This document shows, piece after piece, positions 1 to 13,851 of a DNA stretch of 64,000 nt. The notes beneath the pieces are model-generated. The model ran no database searches, had not been told where the DNA came from, and saw only the letters and a list, made by a program, of their open reading frames with translations. A program made the position numbers and the translations under genes. Numbering within the stretch: position 1 is the stretch's first letter; each line of letters starts with the position of its first letter. This DNA comes from Streptomyces griseus (GTDB lineage Bacteria; Actinomycetota; Actinomycetes; Streptomycetales; Streptomycetaceae): positions 432,499 through 496,498 of the forward strand of contig NZ_MDKB01000002.1 of the NCBI RefSeq assembly GCF_001715295.1. The letters run 5' to 3'.

Positions 1-326
1 ACCCGAAGTACCCGCCGCTGAGGGTCGAGCAGTCCTACGTCGACAAGCTGGAGGCCGACTGCGACACCTTCCTGGAGGAGCTGGAGAAGCTCCGGAGCTT
101 CATCCTGCCGGGAGGTACGCCGGGGGCTGCCCTGCTGCACCAGGCGTGCACGGTGGTCCGGCGGGCCGAACGGTCGACGTGGGCGGCGCTGGAGGTGCAC
201 GGGGACACGATGAACGCGCTGACGGCGACGTACCTCAACCGCCTCTCGGACCTCCTGTTCATCCTCGCCAGATCGGCGAACAAGGAGGTCGGGGACGTCC
301 TGTGGGTGCCCGGAGGGGAGCGCTGA
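1..326 (+). CDS. PduO-type cob(I)alamin adenosyltransferase, C-terminal part
   Basis: The reading frame is open from the left edge (first full codon at base 3) to TGA at 324-326, so only the last ~107 residues are present. They read through LEKLRSFILPGG, HQACTVVRRAERSTW and LNRLSDLLFILAR to NKEVGDVLWVPGGER. This is the conserved C-terminal helical half of PduO-type ATP:cob(I)alamin adenosyltransferases, including the RRAER segment of the active site. The family transfers the adenosyl group of ATP to corrinoid to make coenzyme B12 in the cytoplasm. The gene is convergent with the membrane-protein gene that ends one base downstream. The start lies outside the window. Confidence 0.93.
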   Translation, partial: PKYPPLRVEQSYVDKLEADCDTFLEELEKLRSFILPGGTPGAALLHQACTVVRRAERSTWAALEVHGDTMNALTATYLNRLSDLLFILARSANKEVGDVLWVPGGER

Positions 327-911
327 TCAGCGCTCCCTGCGCGACGGGCCGGTGCGCCGACGGCCGCTGTCCGGCCGGTCCGGCTCCCGCTTGGGGAACA
401 GGGTGTACGACACGGCGATGAGCAGGTTGACGCCGATCAGCCACAGCATCCTCTGCTGCCAGACACGCAGCGAACCGGTCTCCCCGTCCCCGCCGACGTA
501 CCAGATCGCCGCCTGGAGGAGGGCCGCCGCCGTCAGGGCGGCGAGCACCCAGCGGGCCGCCGTACGCCACTCGTGGGCGGCCCGCGCCATCCCGTACCTG
601 GGGGGTTTCACGGGGGCCGGGCCGCCCGCGAAGCGGTGGGCGACCCTGGCGTCGACCCATCGGATGGTGGAGGGGCCCAGGCCCACGGTGAAGCCGATGT
701 AGACGGCGGCCAGGCCGTGCTTCCAGTCCGGTGCGGCGCCGTTCCTCAGGTCGACGGCCGTCACCACCAGCAGCACCACCTCCAGCACGGGCTCGCACAG
801 CAGGACGGCCGCGCCGAGTCCCGGCCTCCTCGCGGCGTACCGCAGCAGGAGTCCCGCCGCCAGCAGGACCCAGAAGCCCACCTCGCACAGGATGATCAGT
901 GTGACGATCAC
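327..911 (-). CDS. Multi-pass membrane protein of unknown function
   Basis: A 194-residue hydrophobic protein. Start GTG at 911 is chosen because GGAGGG lies 9 bases upstream. Predicted membrane segments are IVTLIILCEVGFWVLLAAGL (residues ~2-21), LLCEPVLEVVLLVVTAVDL (~36-55), HGLAAVYIGFTVGL (~65-80), WVLAALTAAALLQAAIWYV (~119-138) and MLWLIGVNLLIAVSYTLF (~153-170). The tail is Arg-rich and presumably cytoplasmic. It is divergently oriented to the adjacent histidine kinase gene. I recognise no enzymatic motif and no family with a known function. Confidence 0.75.
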   Translation of the reverse strand: MIVTLIILCEVGFWVLLAAGLLLRYAARRPGLGAAVLLCEPVLEVVLLVVTAVDLRNGAAPDWKHGLAAVYIGFTVGLGPSTIRWVDARVAHRFAGGPAPVKPPRYGMARAAHEWRTAARWVLAALTAAALLQAAIWYVGGDGETGSLRVWQQRMLWLIGVNLLIAVSYTLFPKREPDRPDSGRRRTGPSRRER

Positions 912-1047
912 GGTCGTTCTCCCTCCGGTCCCTTCCAGGCTCCCCTCCGCGGCGGCCCGTCTCGTCGTCGGCGGTGACGAGACGGGACTGCATCCTTCGA
1001 TGTACTCGAGGCTCGTCCGCCGTACGGAAGCCCGGCGGGGATCCGGC

Positions 1048-2259
1048 GTGTTGGATGGAAGGGTGCTCTCTCTCACCCGCCCCCACCGCCACGACGTACT
1101 GCTCGCGGCGACCGGCCTGGCCGGTGGCCTTCTCCTGTGGCTGGTCGGCCTGCACCTCCAGAACGGCCGGCCGTTCTCCGCGCCCTGGACGGCGCTCCTG
1201 CCGCTCGCCGGGATGGCGTGCCTGGAACTGCTGCGCCGGAGCGCGCCGCGGACTGCGGTAGTCGCCGGCACCCTCGTCCTGGTCGCCGACCAGTTCACGC
1301 CGGGCAACCTGGCGACCGTGCTGATGTACACCGATCTCATGTACGCGGCGGTGGTGTACGGGACCCCGGCCGCCGCCCGCCGTATCCCGGTCACGGCCTT
1401 CCTGGTGACCGTGGCCGTCACGATCGGCTTCTTCGCCTGGTTCCGCACCGGGCAGGCTCTGCTGATCGGCACCGTCACCGGCATGGTGTCGTTCGCCCCG
1501 GCGATCACCGGTGTCAGTGTGCGCAACCACCGCGACGCCGCCGAGGCGGCCCGGCTGCGTGCCGACCAGACGGCGCTGCTGGCCGAGATGGACCGGGTCC
1601 AGGCCGTGACGGCCGAACGGTCCCGGATGGCCCGGGAGCTGCACGACATGGTGGCGGGCCATCTCTCCGCGATCGCCATCCACTCCACCGCCGCGCTGTC
1701 CATCGACGATCCGGGCACCTCCCGCGACGCTCTGGGCGTGATCCGGGAGAACAGCGTCATGGGGCTGGCCGAGATGCGCCGGCTGATCGGGCTGCTGCGT
1801 GACGGCAGCGGCGACGACGGGCCGAGCGCGGCGCCGACCCTCGCCTCCCTGGACGCGCTGGTCGCGCAGGCGGGGTCCACCTCCGCGGCCGACGGGCTGA
1901 CCGTCACCCTGGACGACGGCCACCGGGGGGCCGGCCCGCTGCCCGCCCCGGTGGAACTGGCCGCGTACCGCATCGTCCAGGAGTCCCTGACGAACGCGCT
2001 GAAGCACGCCGCACCGGGACCGGTCGAGGTGCGGCTGGGGCGGTCGGGGGGCCGGCTGACGGTGGAGGTGAGCAGCGTGACGGGTGACCGGCCGGGCCCG
2101 CGCGCACCCGGCTCGGGCACCGGCCTCCTGGGGATGCGGGAACGGGTGGCGCTGCTCGGCGGGACGTTCGACGCGGGGCCGGTGTCCGGGACGGACGGCA
2201 CCGCACGCTGGCGGGTACGGGCGGAACTGCCCGTCGGTGAAGGGAAGATCGGGCGATGA
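1048..2259 (+). CDS. chiS: Sensor histidine kinase of the chitinase-linked two-component system (ChiS-like)
   Basis: A NarL/LuxR-partner type kinase, about 403 residues from the GTG at 1048. Five to six membrane helices occupy residues ~17-170 (for example LLAATGLAGGLLLWLVGL and VTAFLVTVAVTIGFFAWF). A HisKA_3 dimerisation segment follows, with phospho-acceptor His199 in ARELHDMVAGHLS. The HATPase domain has its N-box in IVQESLTNALKH and its G-box in GTGLLGMRERVALLGG. Its stop overlaps the response regulator start (ATGA), so the two are translationally coupled. Position next to a GH18 chitinase matches the chiS-chiR-chiC arrangement of streptomycetes; the role in chitinase induction is inferred. 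The start is uncertain: ATG at 1000 and GTG at 1063 are in frame. Confidence 0.85.
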   Translation: MLDGRVLSLTRPHRHDVLLAATGLAGGLLLWLVGLHLQNGRPFSAPWTALLPLAGMACLELLRRSAPRTAVVAGTLVLVADQFTPGNLATVLMYTDLMYAAVVYGTPAAARRIPVTAFLVTVAVTIGFFAWFRTGQALLIGTVTGMVSFAPAITGVSVRNHRDAAEAARLRADQTALLAEMDRVQAVTAERSRMARELHDMVAGHLSAIAIHSTAALSIDDPGTSRDALGVIRENSVMGLAEMRRLIGLLRDGSGDDGPSAAPTLASLDALVAQAGSTSAADGLTVTLDDGHRGAGPLPAPVELAAYRIVQESLTNALKHAAPGPVEVRLGRSGGRLTVEVSSVTGDRPGPRAPGSGTGLLGMRERVALLGGTFDAGPVSGTDGTARWRVRAELPVGEGKIGR

Positions 2260-2906
2260 CGATCCGGGTACTGGTCGCCGAGGACCAGTCGGCGGTGCGC
2301 GCGGGGCTGGTGCTGATCCTGGGCAGCGCCCCGGACATCGAGGTGGCGGGCGAGGCGGGCGACGGGGAGGCCGCGGTCCGCATGGCCCGCGAACTGCGCC
2401 CCGACGTGGTGCTGATGGACGTGCAGATGCCCCGGCTCGACGGGGTCTCCGCGACGCGGCAGGTCGTGTCGGAGGGGCTCGCGGACGTGCTGGTGCTGAC
2501 CACCTTCGATCTGGACGAGTACGTCTTCGGCGCGCTGCGCGCGGGTGCCGCCGGATTCCTGCTGAAGCATGCCGACGCGCGCGAACTGATCGAGGCCGTG
2601 CGCACGGTGGCCCGGGGCGAGGGCCTGATCGCCCCGGGCGTGACGCGCCGGCTGATCGCGGAGTTCGCCGGTACGGCCCCGGTGCGCAGGCCCGGAGCAC
2701 CGGAACCCGGGGCGCTCGACGCACTGACCCGGCGGGAGCGCGAGGTGCTCGTCTGCCTCGGCCAGGGCCTCTCGAACGCCGAGATCGCGGGGCGGCTGTC
2801 GATGGCGGAGGCGACGGTGAAGACGCACGTCAGCAGGCTGCTCGGAAAGCTGGAGCTGCGCAGCCGGGTACAAGCGGCGGTGCTCGCGCGGGAATGGGGG
2901 CTCTGA
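2256..2906 (+). CDS. chiR: NarL/LuxR-type response regulator (ChiR-like)
   Basis: A 216-residue response regulator. The N-terminal receiver domain has the acidic pair in VAEDQS, phospho-acceptor Asp55 in LMDVQMP, the Thr/Ser position in LVLTTF and the Lys in FLLKHAD. The C-terminal LuxR-type helix-turn-helix is visible as LTRREREVLVCLGQGLSNAEIAGRL followed by ATVKTHVSRLLGKL. The start codon overlaps the kinase stop by four bases. Its likely target is the direct-repeat operator of the chitinase gene, which begins 17 bases after its stop codon; that target assignment is by analogy with characterised chiR genes. Confidence 0.9.
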   Translation: MTIRVLVAEDQSAVRAGLVLILGSAPDIEVAGEAGDGEAAVRMARELRPDVVLMDVQMPRLDGVSATRQVVSEGLADVLVLTTFDLDEYVFGALRAGAAGFLLKHADARELIEAVRTVARGEGLIAPGVTRRLIAEFAGTAPVRRPGAPEPGALDALTRREREVLVCLGQGLSNAEIAGRLSMAEATVKTHVSRLLGKLELRSRVQAAVLAREWGL

Positions 2907-2922
2907 AGTCGGGCGGGAACTT

Positions 2923-2964
2923 TGGTCTGGACCTCTTGACGATTGGTCCAGACCTTCCTAATCT
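2923..2964 (+). promoter_or_regulatory. Chitinase promoter with DasR/ChiR-type direct repeats
   Basis: Two 12-bp direct repeats, TGGTCTGGACCT (2923-2934) and TGGTCCAGACCT (2944-2955), start 21 bp apart, two helical turns. Between and across them lies a near-consensus promoter: TTGACG (2936-2941), 17-bp spacer, TAATCT (2959-2964). In streptomycetes such repeats control chitinase genes and also match the DasR-responsive element TGGTCTAGACCA, linking expression to GlcNAc status. The operator therefore overlaps the -35 and the spacer. Confidence 0.88.
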
Positions 2965-3076
2965 CACCGAACACGCACGCTGCGGTGAGTACGCCATGAC
3001 AAGCGCGCTCAGGGCGACGCAGGGTTTGCAGTCCACGGACCACCCCCGTTTGTCGGACCTCACCCGAGGAGCACCG

Positions 3077-4963
<1,887 letters not shown>

Positions 4964-4996
4964 TTCACCCGCTCCACCGCTCCGCCCCGCACAAGC

Positions 4997-5031
4997 GCCG
5001 GGGAGACAGGTCCGCCCCCTGTCTCCCCGGC
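4997..5031 (+). terminator. Terminator after the chitinase gene
   Basis: A perfect 14-bp stem, GCCGGGGAGACAGG (4997-5010) with its complement at 5018-5031, encloses a 7-nt loop and is followed by TTTCG. It lies 34 bp after the chitinase stop codon. Confidence 0.88.
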
Positions 5032-5211
5032 TTTCGCGTGTTCCCAGGACTCCCACCGTGAACGCTCGGTCCCGGTCCGGGCCTGCGTCACACCCGCCCG
5101 GACGGTCCGCCCGGCGGACGGGGAAGAGACCTGCCACGACCCCGTCGGCCCTCCGCGGAACCTCCCGGCGAAGGCCGTCCCGTGCACCCGATCAGGGCCT
5201 GGCGGCCGGCC

Positions 5212-5658
5212 CTACGCCACGTTGACCCGCTGGCCGGGCGGTGCCGCCTCCAGCCAGGCGAGGAAACCTGTCAGCGCGTCCTCGCTCATCGCCAGCTCCA
5301 GGCGGGTCCCCCGGTGGAGACAGCCGAGCACGACGGAATCGGACAGGAGCGCCAGCTCCTCCTCGCCCTCGGGCAGCCGGCGGGCGACCACCTCGATGGC
5401 GGAACGCTCCAGGGCACGGCGGGGGCGGGGCGCGTAGGAGAAGACCCGGAACCAGTCGACGCGGTCACCGCTGTAGCGGGCCACGCCGTACACCCACCCC
5501 TTGCCGGACGGATCGGGCTCCTCGGACACGTCCCAGCGCAGGCTGCAGTCGAAGGTTCCACCGGAACGCTGGATCAGCCGCCGGCGCAGGCCGAAGACGA
5601 ACAGACCCACCGCGACCAGCACGACGACCAGGCCGCCCAGCCACAGAGCGAGGACCAT
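5212..5658 (-). CDS. DUF2550 family protein
   Basis: A 148-residue protein with one N-terminal membrane anchor (LALWLGGLVVVLVAVGLFVFGL) followed by an Arg cluster and a cytoplasmic domain (GGTFDCSLRWDV, GWVYGVARYSGD, WFRVFSYAPRPRRALER). This matches the DUF2550 family found directly downstream of the ATP synthase epsilon gene in actinobacteria. ATG at 5658 is chosen because AGGAGG lies 9 bases upstream; an in-frame GTG two codons earlier is too close to that RBS. The function is unknown. It probably follows the atp operon in the same transcript. Confidence 0.88.
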   Translation of the reverse strand: MVLALWLGGLVVVLVAVGLFVFGLRRRLIQRSGGTFDCSLRWDVSEEPDPSGKGWVYGVARYSGDRVDWFRVFSYAPRPRRALERSAIEVVARRLPEGEEELALLSDSVVLGCLHRGTRLELAMSEDALTGFLAWLEAAPPGQRVNVA

Positions 5659-5799
5659 CTTCACCGACCTCCTCGCATCGTCGAGAAACGGATACCGAAC
5701 CGAGCCGAACCGAACCGCACCTGCATCGCCTCAGCCGCGACACGGTCTGGATCACTCCAGAACGGGCCGCGGCTGAGTAAAAACTTCTCGTGGGGACGC

Positions 5800-6174
5800 T
5801 CAGTGCGCCGCCACCGCACGCAGTCGCACGTCGGCACGCCGCTCGGCGGCGGCGTCCGTGTCCGACTTCGCACGCTCCAGCGCGCGCTCGGCACGCTGGA
5901 CGTCGATCTCGTCGGCAAGCTCCGCGATCTCGGCGAGCAGCGAGAGCTTGTTGTCCGCGAACGAGATGAAACCGCCGTGCACAGCGGCGACAACCGTCCC
6001 GCCGTCGCTCGTACGGATCGTCACCGGGCCCGATTCCAGCACACCCAGAAGCGGCTGGTGACCGGGCATGACGCCGATGTCGCCGGACGTGGTACGTGCG
6101 ACAACGAGGGTGGCCTCGCCGGACCAGACACTGCGGTCCGCGGCGACCAGCTCGACATGCAGCTCAGCAGCCAA
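5800..6174 (-). CDS. atpC: F1F0 ATP synthase epsilon subunit
   Basis: A 124-residue epsilon subunit: N-terminal beta-sandwich (LHVELVAADRSVWSGEA, GDIGVMPGHQPLLGVL, VHGGFISFADNKLSLLAEIAE) and a C-terminal helical hairpin rich in Ala/Glu/Arg (ERALERAKSDTDAAAERRADVR). It is part of the F1 central stalk and regulates ATP hydrolysis. The start is TTG at 6174 with GAGGAG six bases upstream. It is the last gene of the minus-strand atp operon, 109 bp after atpD. Confidence 0.96.
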   Translation of the reverse strand: MAAELHVELVAADRSVWSGEATLVVARTTSGDIGVMPGHQPLLGVLESGPVTIRTSDGGTVVAAVHGGFISFADNKLSLLAEIAELADEIDVQRAERALERAKSDTDAAAERRADVRLRAVAAH

Positions 6175-6283
6175 GGGTGGCTCCTCGGGTCACCACCCGG
6201 CGGTCGTGCCGGGTGTTGGGTCAATTCTACGGGGCGTGGTGAGGGGGGCGGGACACACCCACCCCCCTCGGTGAGCCGGAGGC

Positions 6284-8667
<2,384 letters not shown>

Positions 8668-8670
8668 CGA

Positions 8671-10242
<1,572 letters not shown>

Positions 10243-10289
10243 CTGGGTTCCCTGCTCTCCTTGTTGGGCCCGAAGTTTCTCAATGGGGT

Positions 10290-10306
10290 CTGGGGGCGAC
10301 CCCCAG
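10290..10306. other. Short perfect hairpin in the atpH-atpA spacer
   Basis: CTGGGGG (10290-10296), CGA loop, CCCCCAG (10300-10306) in the 145-bp gap between atpH and atpA. No T-tract follows on either strand, so it is more likely an mRNA processing or stability element than a terminator. Hairpins of this kind are common in Streptomyces intergenic spacers. Confidence 0.5.
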
Positions 10307-10387
10307 GAATCTTCTGCAATTTCTGCACGGCCCAACCGGGCCGCTGTTCTTGCTCGTTCAGTTGGTGCGGTGTGGGGCTGCGCGGCG

Positions 10388-11203
10388 TCAGCCGGCCATC
10401 CTGCGGGTGACCTCTTCGAGGCGCTCCGCGATCGTGCCGTTGATGACCTCGTCACCGACGCGCACCGAGATCCCGCCGAGGACCTCGGGGTCCACGTCCA
10501 GGTTCAGGTGCATCTGCCGGCCGTAGATCTTCGCCAGAGCCGCGCCGAGGCGCTGCTTCTGCCGGTCGGACAGCGGCACCGCCGAGGTGACGACGGCGAC
10601 CGTGCGCTCGCGGCGCTCCGCGGCGAGCCTGGACAGGGACTCGAGTCCCGCTTCCAGGCTACGTCCCCGGGGCTGCGTCACGAGACGCGTGACCACGCGC
10701 TCGGTGACCGGCTGCGCCTTCCCGCCGAGCAGGCTGCGCAGCAGCGCGCTCTTGGCGGCGGGCGTGGCCGACTTGCTGGTCAGCGCGGAGCGCAGTGCCA
10801 CGTCGGAGCCGACGATCCGGCCGAACCGGAACAGCTCGTCCTCGACGTCGTCGAGCACACCCGCGCGCTGGGCCGCGGTGAGGTCGGCGGTGGCCGCCAG
10901 CTCCTCGACCGAGTCCACCAGGTCACGCGACTGCGACCAGCGGGACCGGACCATGCCGGAGACCAGGTCCACGGCTTCGCCGCTCACCTGTCCGCGCAGC
11001 AGCCGTCCGGCCAGCTCGGCCTTGGCCTCGCCGCCCTGCGACGGGTCGGTGAGGACCCGGCGCAGCGATACCTCGCGGTGGAGCAGCGCGGTGACGCCGG
11101 CCAGCTCCTCGGCGAGCTTCGCCGCGTCGACCGACGTGGAGTCGGTCAGCGCGTCGAGACGCTCGCGTGCGGCAGCCAGTGCCTCGCGGCTCGCTCCGTT
11201 CAT
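10388..11203 (-). CDS. atpH: F1F0 ATP synthase delta subunit
   Basis: A 271-residue peripheral stalk subunit, longer than the ~177 residues of E. coli delta, as is usual in Streptomyces. The extra length is an internal duplication-like helical region in the N-terminal part ([22 protein letters not shown], then a second [24 protein letters not shown]). The conserved C-terminal OSCP/delta domain ends in [30 protein letters not shown]. It joins F1 to the b-subunit stalk. Its start ATG overlaps the atpF stop by four bases. Confidence 0.95.
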   Translation of the reverse strand: MNGASREALAAARERLDALTDSTSVDAAKLAEELAGVTALLHREVSLRRVLTDPSQGGEAKAELAGRLLRGQVSGEAVDLVSGMVRSRWSQSRDLVDSVEELAATADLTAAQRAGVLDDVEDELFRFGRIVGSDVALRSALTSKSATPAAKSALLRSLLGGKAQPVTERVVTRLVTQPRGRSLEAGLESLSRLAAERRERTVAVVTSAVPLSDRQKQRLGAALAKIYGRQMHLNLDVDPEVLGGISVRVGDEVINGTIAERLEEVTRRMAG

Positions 11204-11745
11204 CGGACAGCCTCGGCCTTCGCCTCGAGCTCGTCGAGGAACCGGTCGACGGTGCCGCTCTGCCGGGCGTGGTCCTCCAGGGACTCGCCGACGAGCTTGC
11301 CGGCCAGGGCGGTGGCGAGAGCGCCCACGTCCTGGCGCAGCGCGGACGCCGCTGCCTTGCGGTCGGCCTCGATCTGGGCGTGGCCGGCGGCGATGATCTC
11401 CTCGCGCTGCCGCTGACCTTCCGCCCTCATCTCCTGGATGATGACGGCGCCCTGCTCCTGCGCCTCCTGGCGCAGGCGTGCGGCCTCGTGACGGGCCTCG
11501 GCGAGCTGAGCCTTGTACTGCTCAAGAACGCTCTGGGCCTCGGTCTGAGCCGCGTCGGCCTTCTCGATACCGCCTTCGATGGCCTCGCGGCGCTCTTCCA
11601 GAACCTTGTTGATGTTCGGGAGGAGCTTCTTGGCGAGGACGCCGAAGACGATGGCGAAAGCGATCAGGCCGATGACGATCTCGGGGATCGCCGGGAGAAG
11701 CGGGTTCTGGATCTCCCCCTCGGACGCCAGTTGTAGGGCGTTCAC
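11200..11745 (-). CDS. atpF: F1F0 ATP synthase b subunit
   Basis: A 181-residue b subunit: one membrane helix (PEIVIGLIAFAIVFGVLAKKLLP, residues ~22-44) followed by a long charged coiled coil (RREAIEGGIEKADAAQTEAQ, EARHEAARLRQEAQEQGAV) that forms the peripheral stalk. The start is GTG at 11745 with an AAAGG 8 bases upstream. It overlaps atpH by four bases. Confidence 0.95.
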   Translation of the reverse strand: MNALQLASEGEIQNPLLPAIPEIVIGLIAFAIVFGVLAKKLLPNINKVLEERREAIEGGIEKADAAQTEAQSVLEQYKAQLAEARHEAARLRQEAQEQGAVIIQEMRAEGQRQREEIIAAGHAQIEADRKAAASALRQDVGALATALAGKLVGESLEDHARQSGTVDRFLDELEAKAEAVR

Positions 11746-11787
11746 ATCAATGCCTTTCGTCGCATCGGGCAGTTGGAATGCCGCGAC

Positions 11788-12108
<321 letters not shown>

Positions 12109-12924
12109 TCAGTGGTGCTCGGCGAGAGCGCCCTGAATGTAGTTGCAGGCCAGGAGGACGAACACGTAGGCCTGCAGCGCCTGGATGAACAGTTCGAAGG
12201 CGGTCATCAGGATGACCATCACGAAGGAGACACCGGCGTACGCGATGCCGATGCCGTTCAGCAGGTACCAGCTGGCGATGGTGAAGATCAGCAGCAGCAC
12301 GTGGCCGGCGAACATGTTGGCGAAGAGTCGCACGGCGTGCGTGAACGGCCGGATCAGCAGGTTCGACATGATCTCGATGAGCATGACGAACGGGAGGGCC
12401 GGGCCGATCGACTTGTCGTAGCCCGAGATGTTCTTCCAGCCGCCGACGAAGCCGTGCCGCTTGAAGGTCAGGCTGACCCAGACGATGTACACGATCGCGG
12501 CCAGCGCCACCGGGAACCCGATGACCGAGACCACCGGGAACTGGGCGAGCGGGATGATGGCCCAGAGGTTCATGATCCAGATGAAGAAGAACAGCGAGAC
12601 CATGAGGGGCACGTACTTCTTGCCCTCGCGCTTGCCGAGCGTCTCGAAGACCACGCCGGTGCGGATGAAGTCGTAACCCGCCTCCGCGACCATCTGCAGC
12701 TTCCCGGGCACCAGCTTCGGCTTGCTGAACGCCGCCCAGAAGAAGCCGACGACGACAACGGTGCTCAGGACCGCCAGCAGCATCGGCTTGTTGATCTCGA
12801 TGCCGCCGACCGTGAACATCGGCTCGAAAACAAAGGAGTGCAGGCCAGGAGCCGGGAAGCCGCATCCGTCGAAGATGTGGCAGTCGGTCTCGAAGGCGAG
12901 CACCGTCGTCGGGTCAGCACTCAC
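12109..12924 (-). CDS. atpB: F1F0 ATP synthase a subunit
   Basis: A 271-residue integral membrane stator that forms the two proton half-channels with the c-ring. GTG at 12924 is chosen because AAGGAG lies 7 bases upstream. The essential Arg is in the fourth helix region, FTHAVRLFANMFAGHVLLL, followed by the final helices YAGVSFVMVILMTAFELFIQ and LQAYVFVLLACNYI. It is the first universally conserved gene of the atp operon, with the I-like gene upstream. Confidence 0.96.
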   Translation of the reverse strand: MSADPTTVLAFETDCHIFDGCGFPAPGLHSFVFEPMFTVGGIEINKPMLLAVLSTVVVVGFFWAAFSKPKLVPGKLQMVAEAGYDFIRTGVVFETLGKREGKKYVPLMVSLFFFIWIMNLWAIIPLAQFPVVSVIGFPVALAAIVYIVWVSLTFKRHGFVGGWKNISGYDKSIGPALPFVMLIEIMSNLLIRPFTHAVRLFANMFAGHVLLLIFTIASWYLLNGIGIAYAGVSFVMVILMTAFELFIQALQAYVFVLLACNYIQGALAEHH

Positions 12925-13151
12925 CGCGGGCTCCTTCAGCGTGGCGCATAGGTACGGCAACCTCGTTGTGTCGGCGCGGCAGGCAGCCGCTGGTCGGCAC
13001 TGGACTGGTGTTACGGATGGGGGGCGGCTCAGGCATTACGCCTCGCGTAGAAGCGGGCGTCGATTCGGATCGGATGCCCGCGTCCGCAGTGCCGCAGTTG
13101 GCACCGGACGATAGCAGGGTCTCGAACGCGCGCTTATCCCGGCCCTACCCC

Positions 13152-13589
13152 TCACGTCGAAGACCCCGTGTTCTCGGGCTTCTTCTCCGCTGACGAGTCC
13201 GGCTCGACGTAAAGGATCTTGGTCTTCATGTGGACTCGGATCTGAGCGGCGACCCAGGTGAGGGTCGCCACGATGATCGCGGCGGCGAACGCCCTCGGGT
13301 TGAACAGCGTGGTGTTCTTGAACGCGGCGACGAAGACGAAGAGCAGCAGCAACTCGGCCGTGTAGAGCGCGAGCCCCATGGTCTGGAACAGGTGCGGCAT
13401 GGACTTCGCGGTGCGCTGCAGAACGCCGAGTCCGATCCCCATGAAGAGAATCACCACCAGCGTCCCGACCGCCGCTCCGATCGCTCCCTTGCCGCCCGCG
13501 AGCACACCACTGACGGCGACGGTCACGAGACCGGCGGCAGCGGTGGGCACAGCGGTGTGGAGGAGAGTCCGGACGTCGTTGGACGGCAT
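13152..13589 (-). CDS. AtpI-like membrane protein
   Basis: A 145-residue protein with four predicted membrane segments (AVPTAAAGLVTVAVSGVLAG, GAAVGTLVVILFMGIGLGVL, LALYTAELLLLFVFVAAF, FAAAIIVATLTWVAAQIRVH) and a charged C terminus. Its position directly before atpB matches the atpI slot of actinobacterial atp operons; it may assist c-ring assembly, which is inference from AtpI. ATG at 13589 has a GGAG 8 bases upstream. Similarity to E. coli AtpI is mainly positional and topological. Confidence 0.85.
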   Translation of the reverse strand: MPSNDVRTLLHTAVPTAAAGLVTVAVSGVLAGGKGAIGAAVGTLVVILFMGIGLGVLQRTAKSMPHLFQTMGLALYTAELLLLFVFVAAFKNTTLFNPRAFAAAIIVATLTWVAAQIRVHMKTKILYVEPDSSAEKKPENTGSST

Positions 13590-13851
13590 GGCGGTAACTC
13601 CGCTTTGCAGGGGGTGGGCAGTGGTCGTCAGGGACGAGCGTAGGCCCGGTCCGAGTCGATGCCTCGGGCCGGAGAACCGTCTCACCGGGGTTCTTCGGCT
13701 CTGTCACCGGGCTTAGTGAACGGTATCACAAACTATTTGATGAGGTCTTTACCCGAATGGTGTGCCCGCTGTCACACATGAGAGTGACTCCGCGCGTGTG
13801 TGCAGGGCATTACGGCGCATTGCGTGGTAAAGCACTTCTGCTTCCGAACCG

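Noticed and set aside
259..2873. Very long minus-strand open frames opposite the kinase and response regulator genes
   Set aside because: They are antisense shadows of GC-rich codons: Arg/Pro/Ala-rich, without RBS, and opposite genes with clear domains. Only the last 195 codons of one frame form a real gene.
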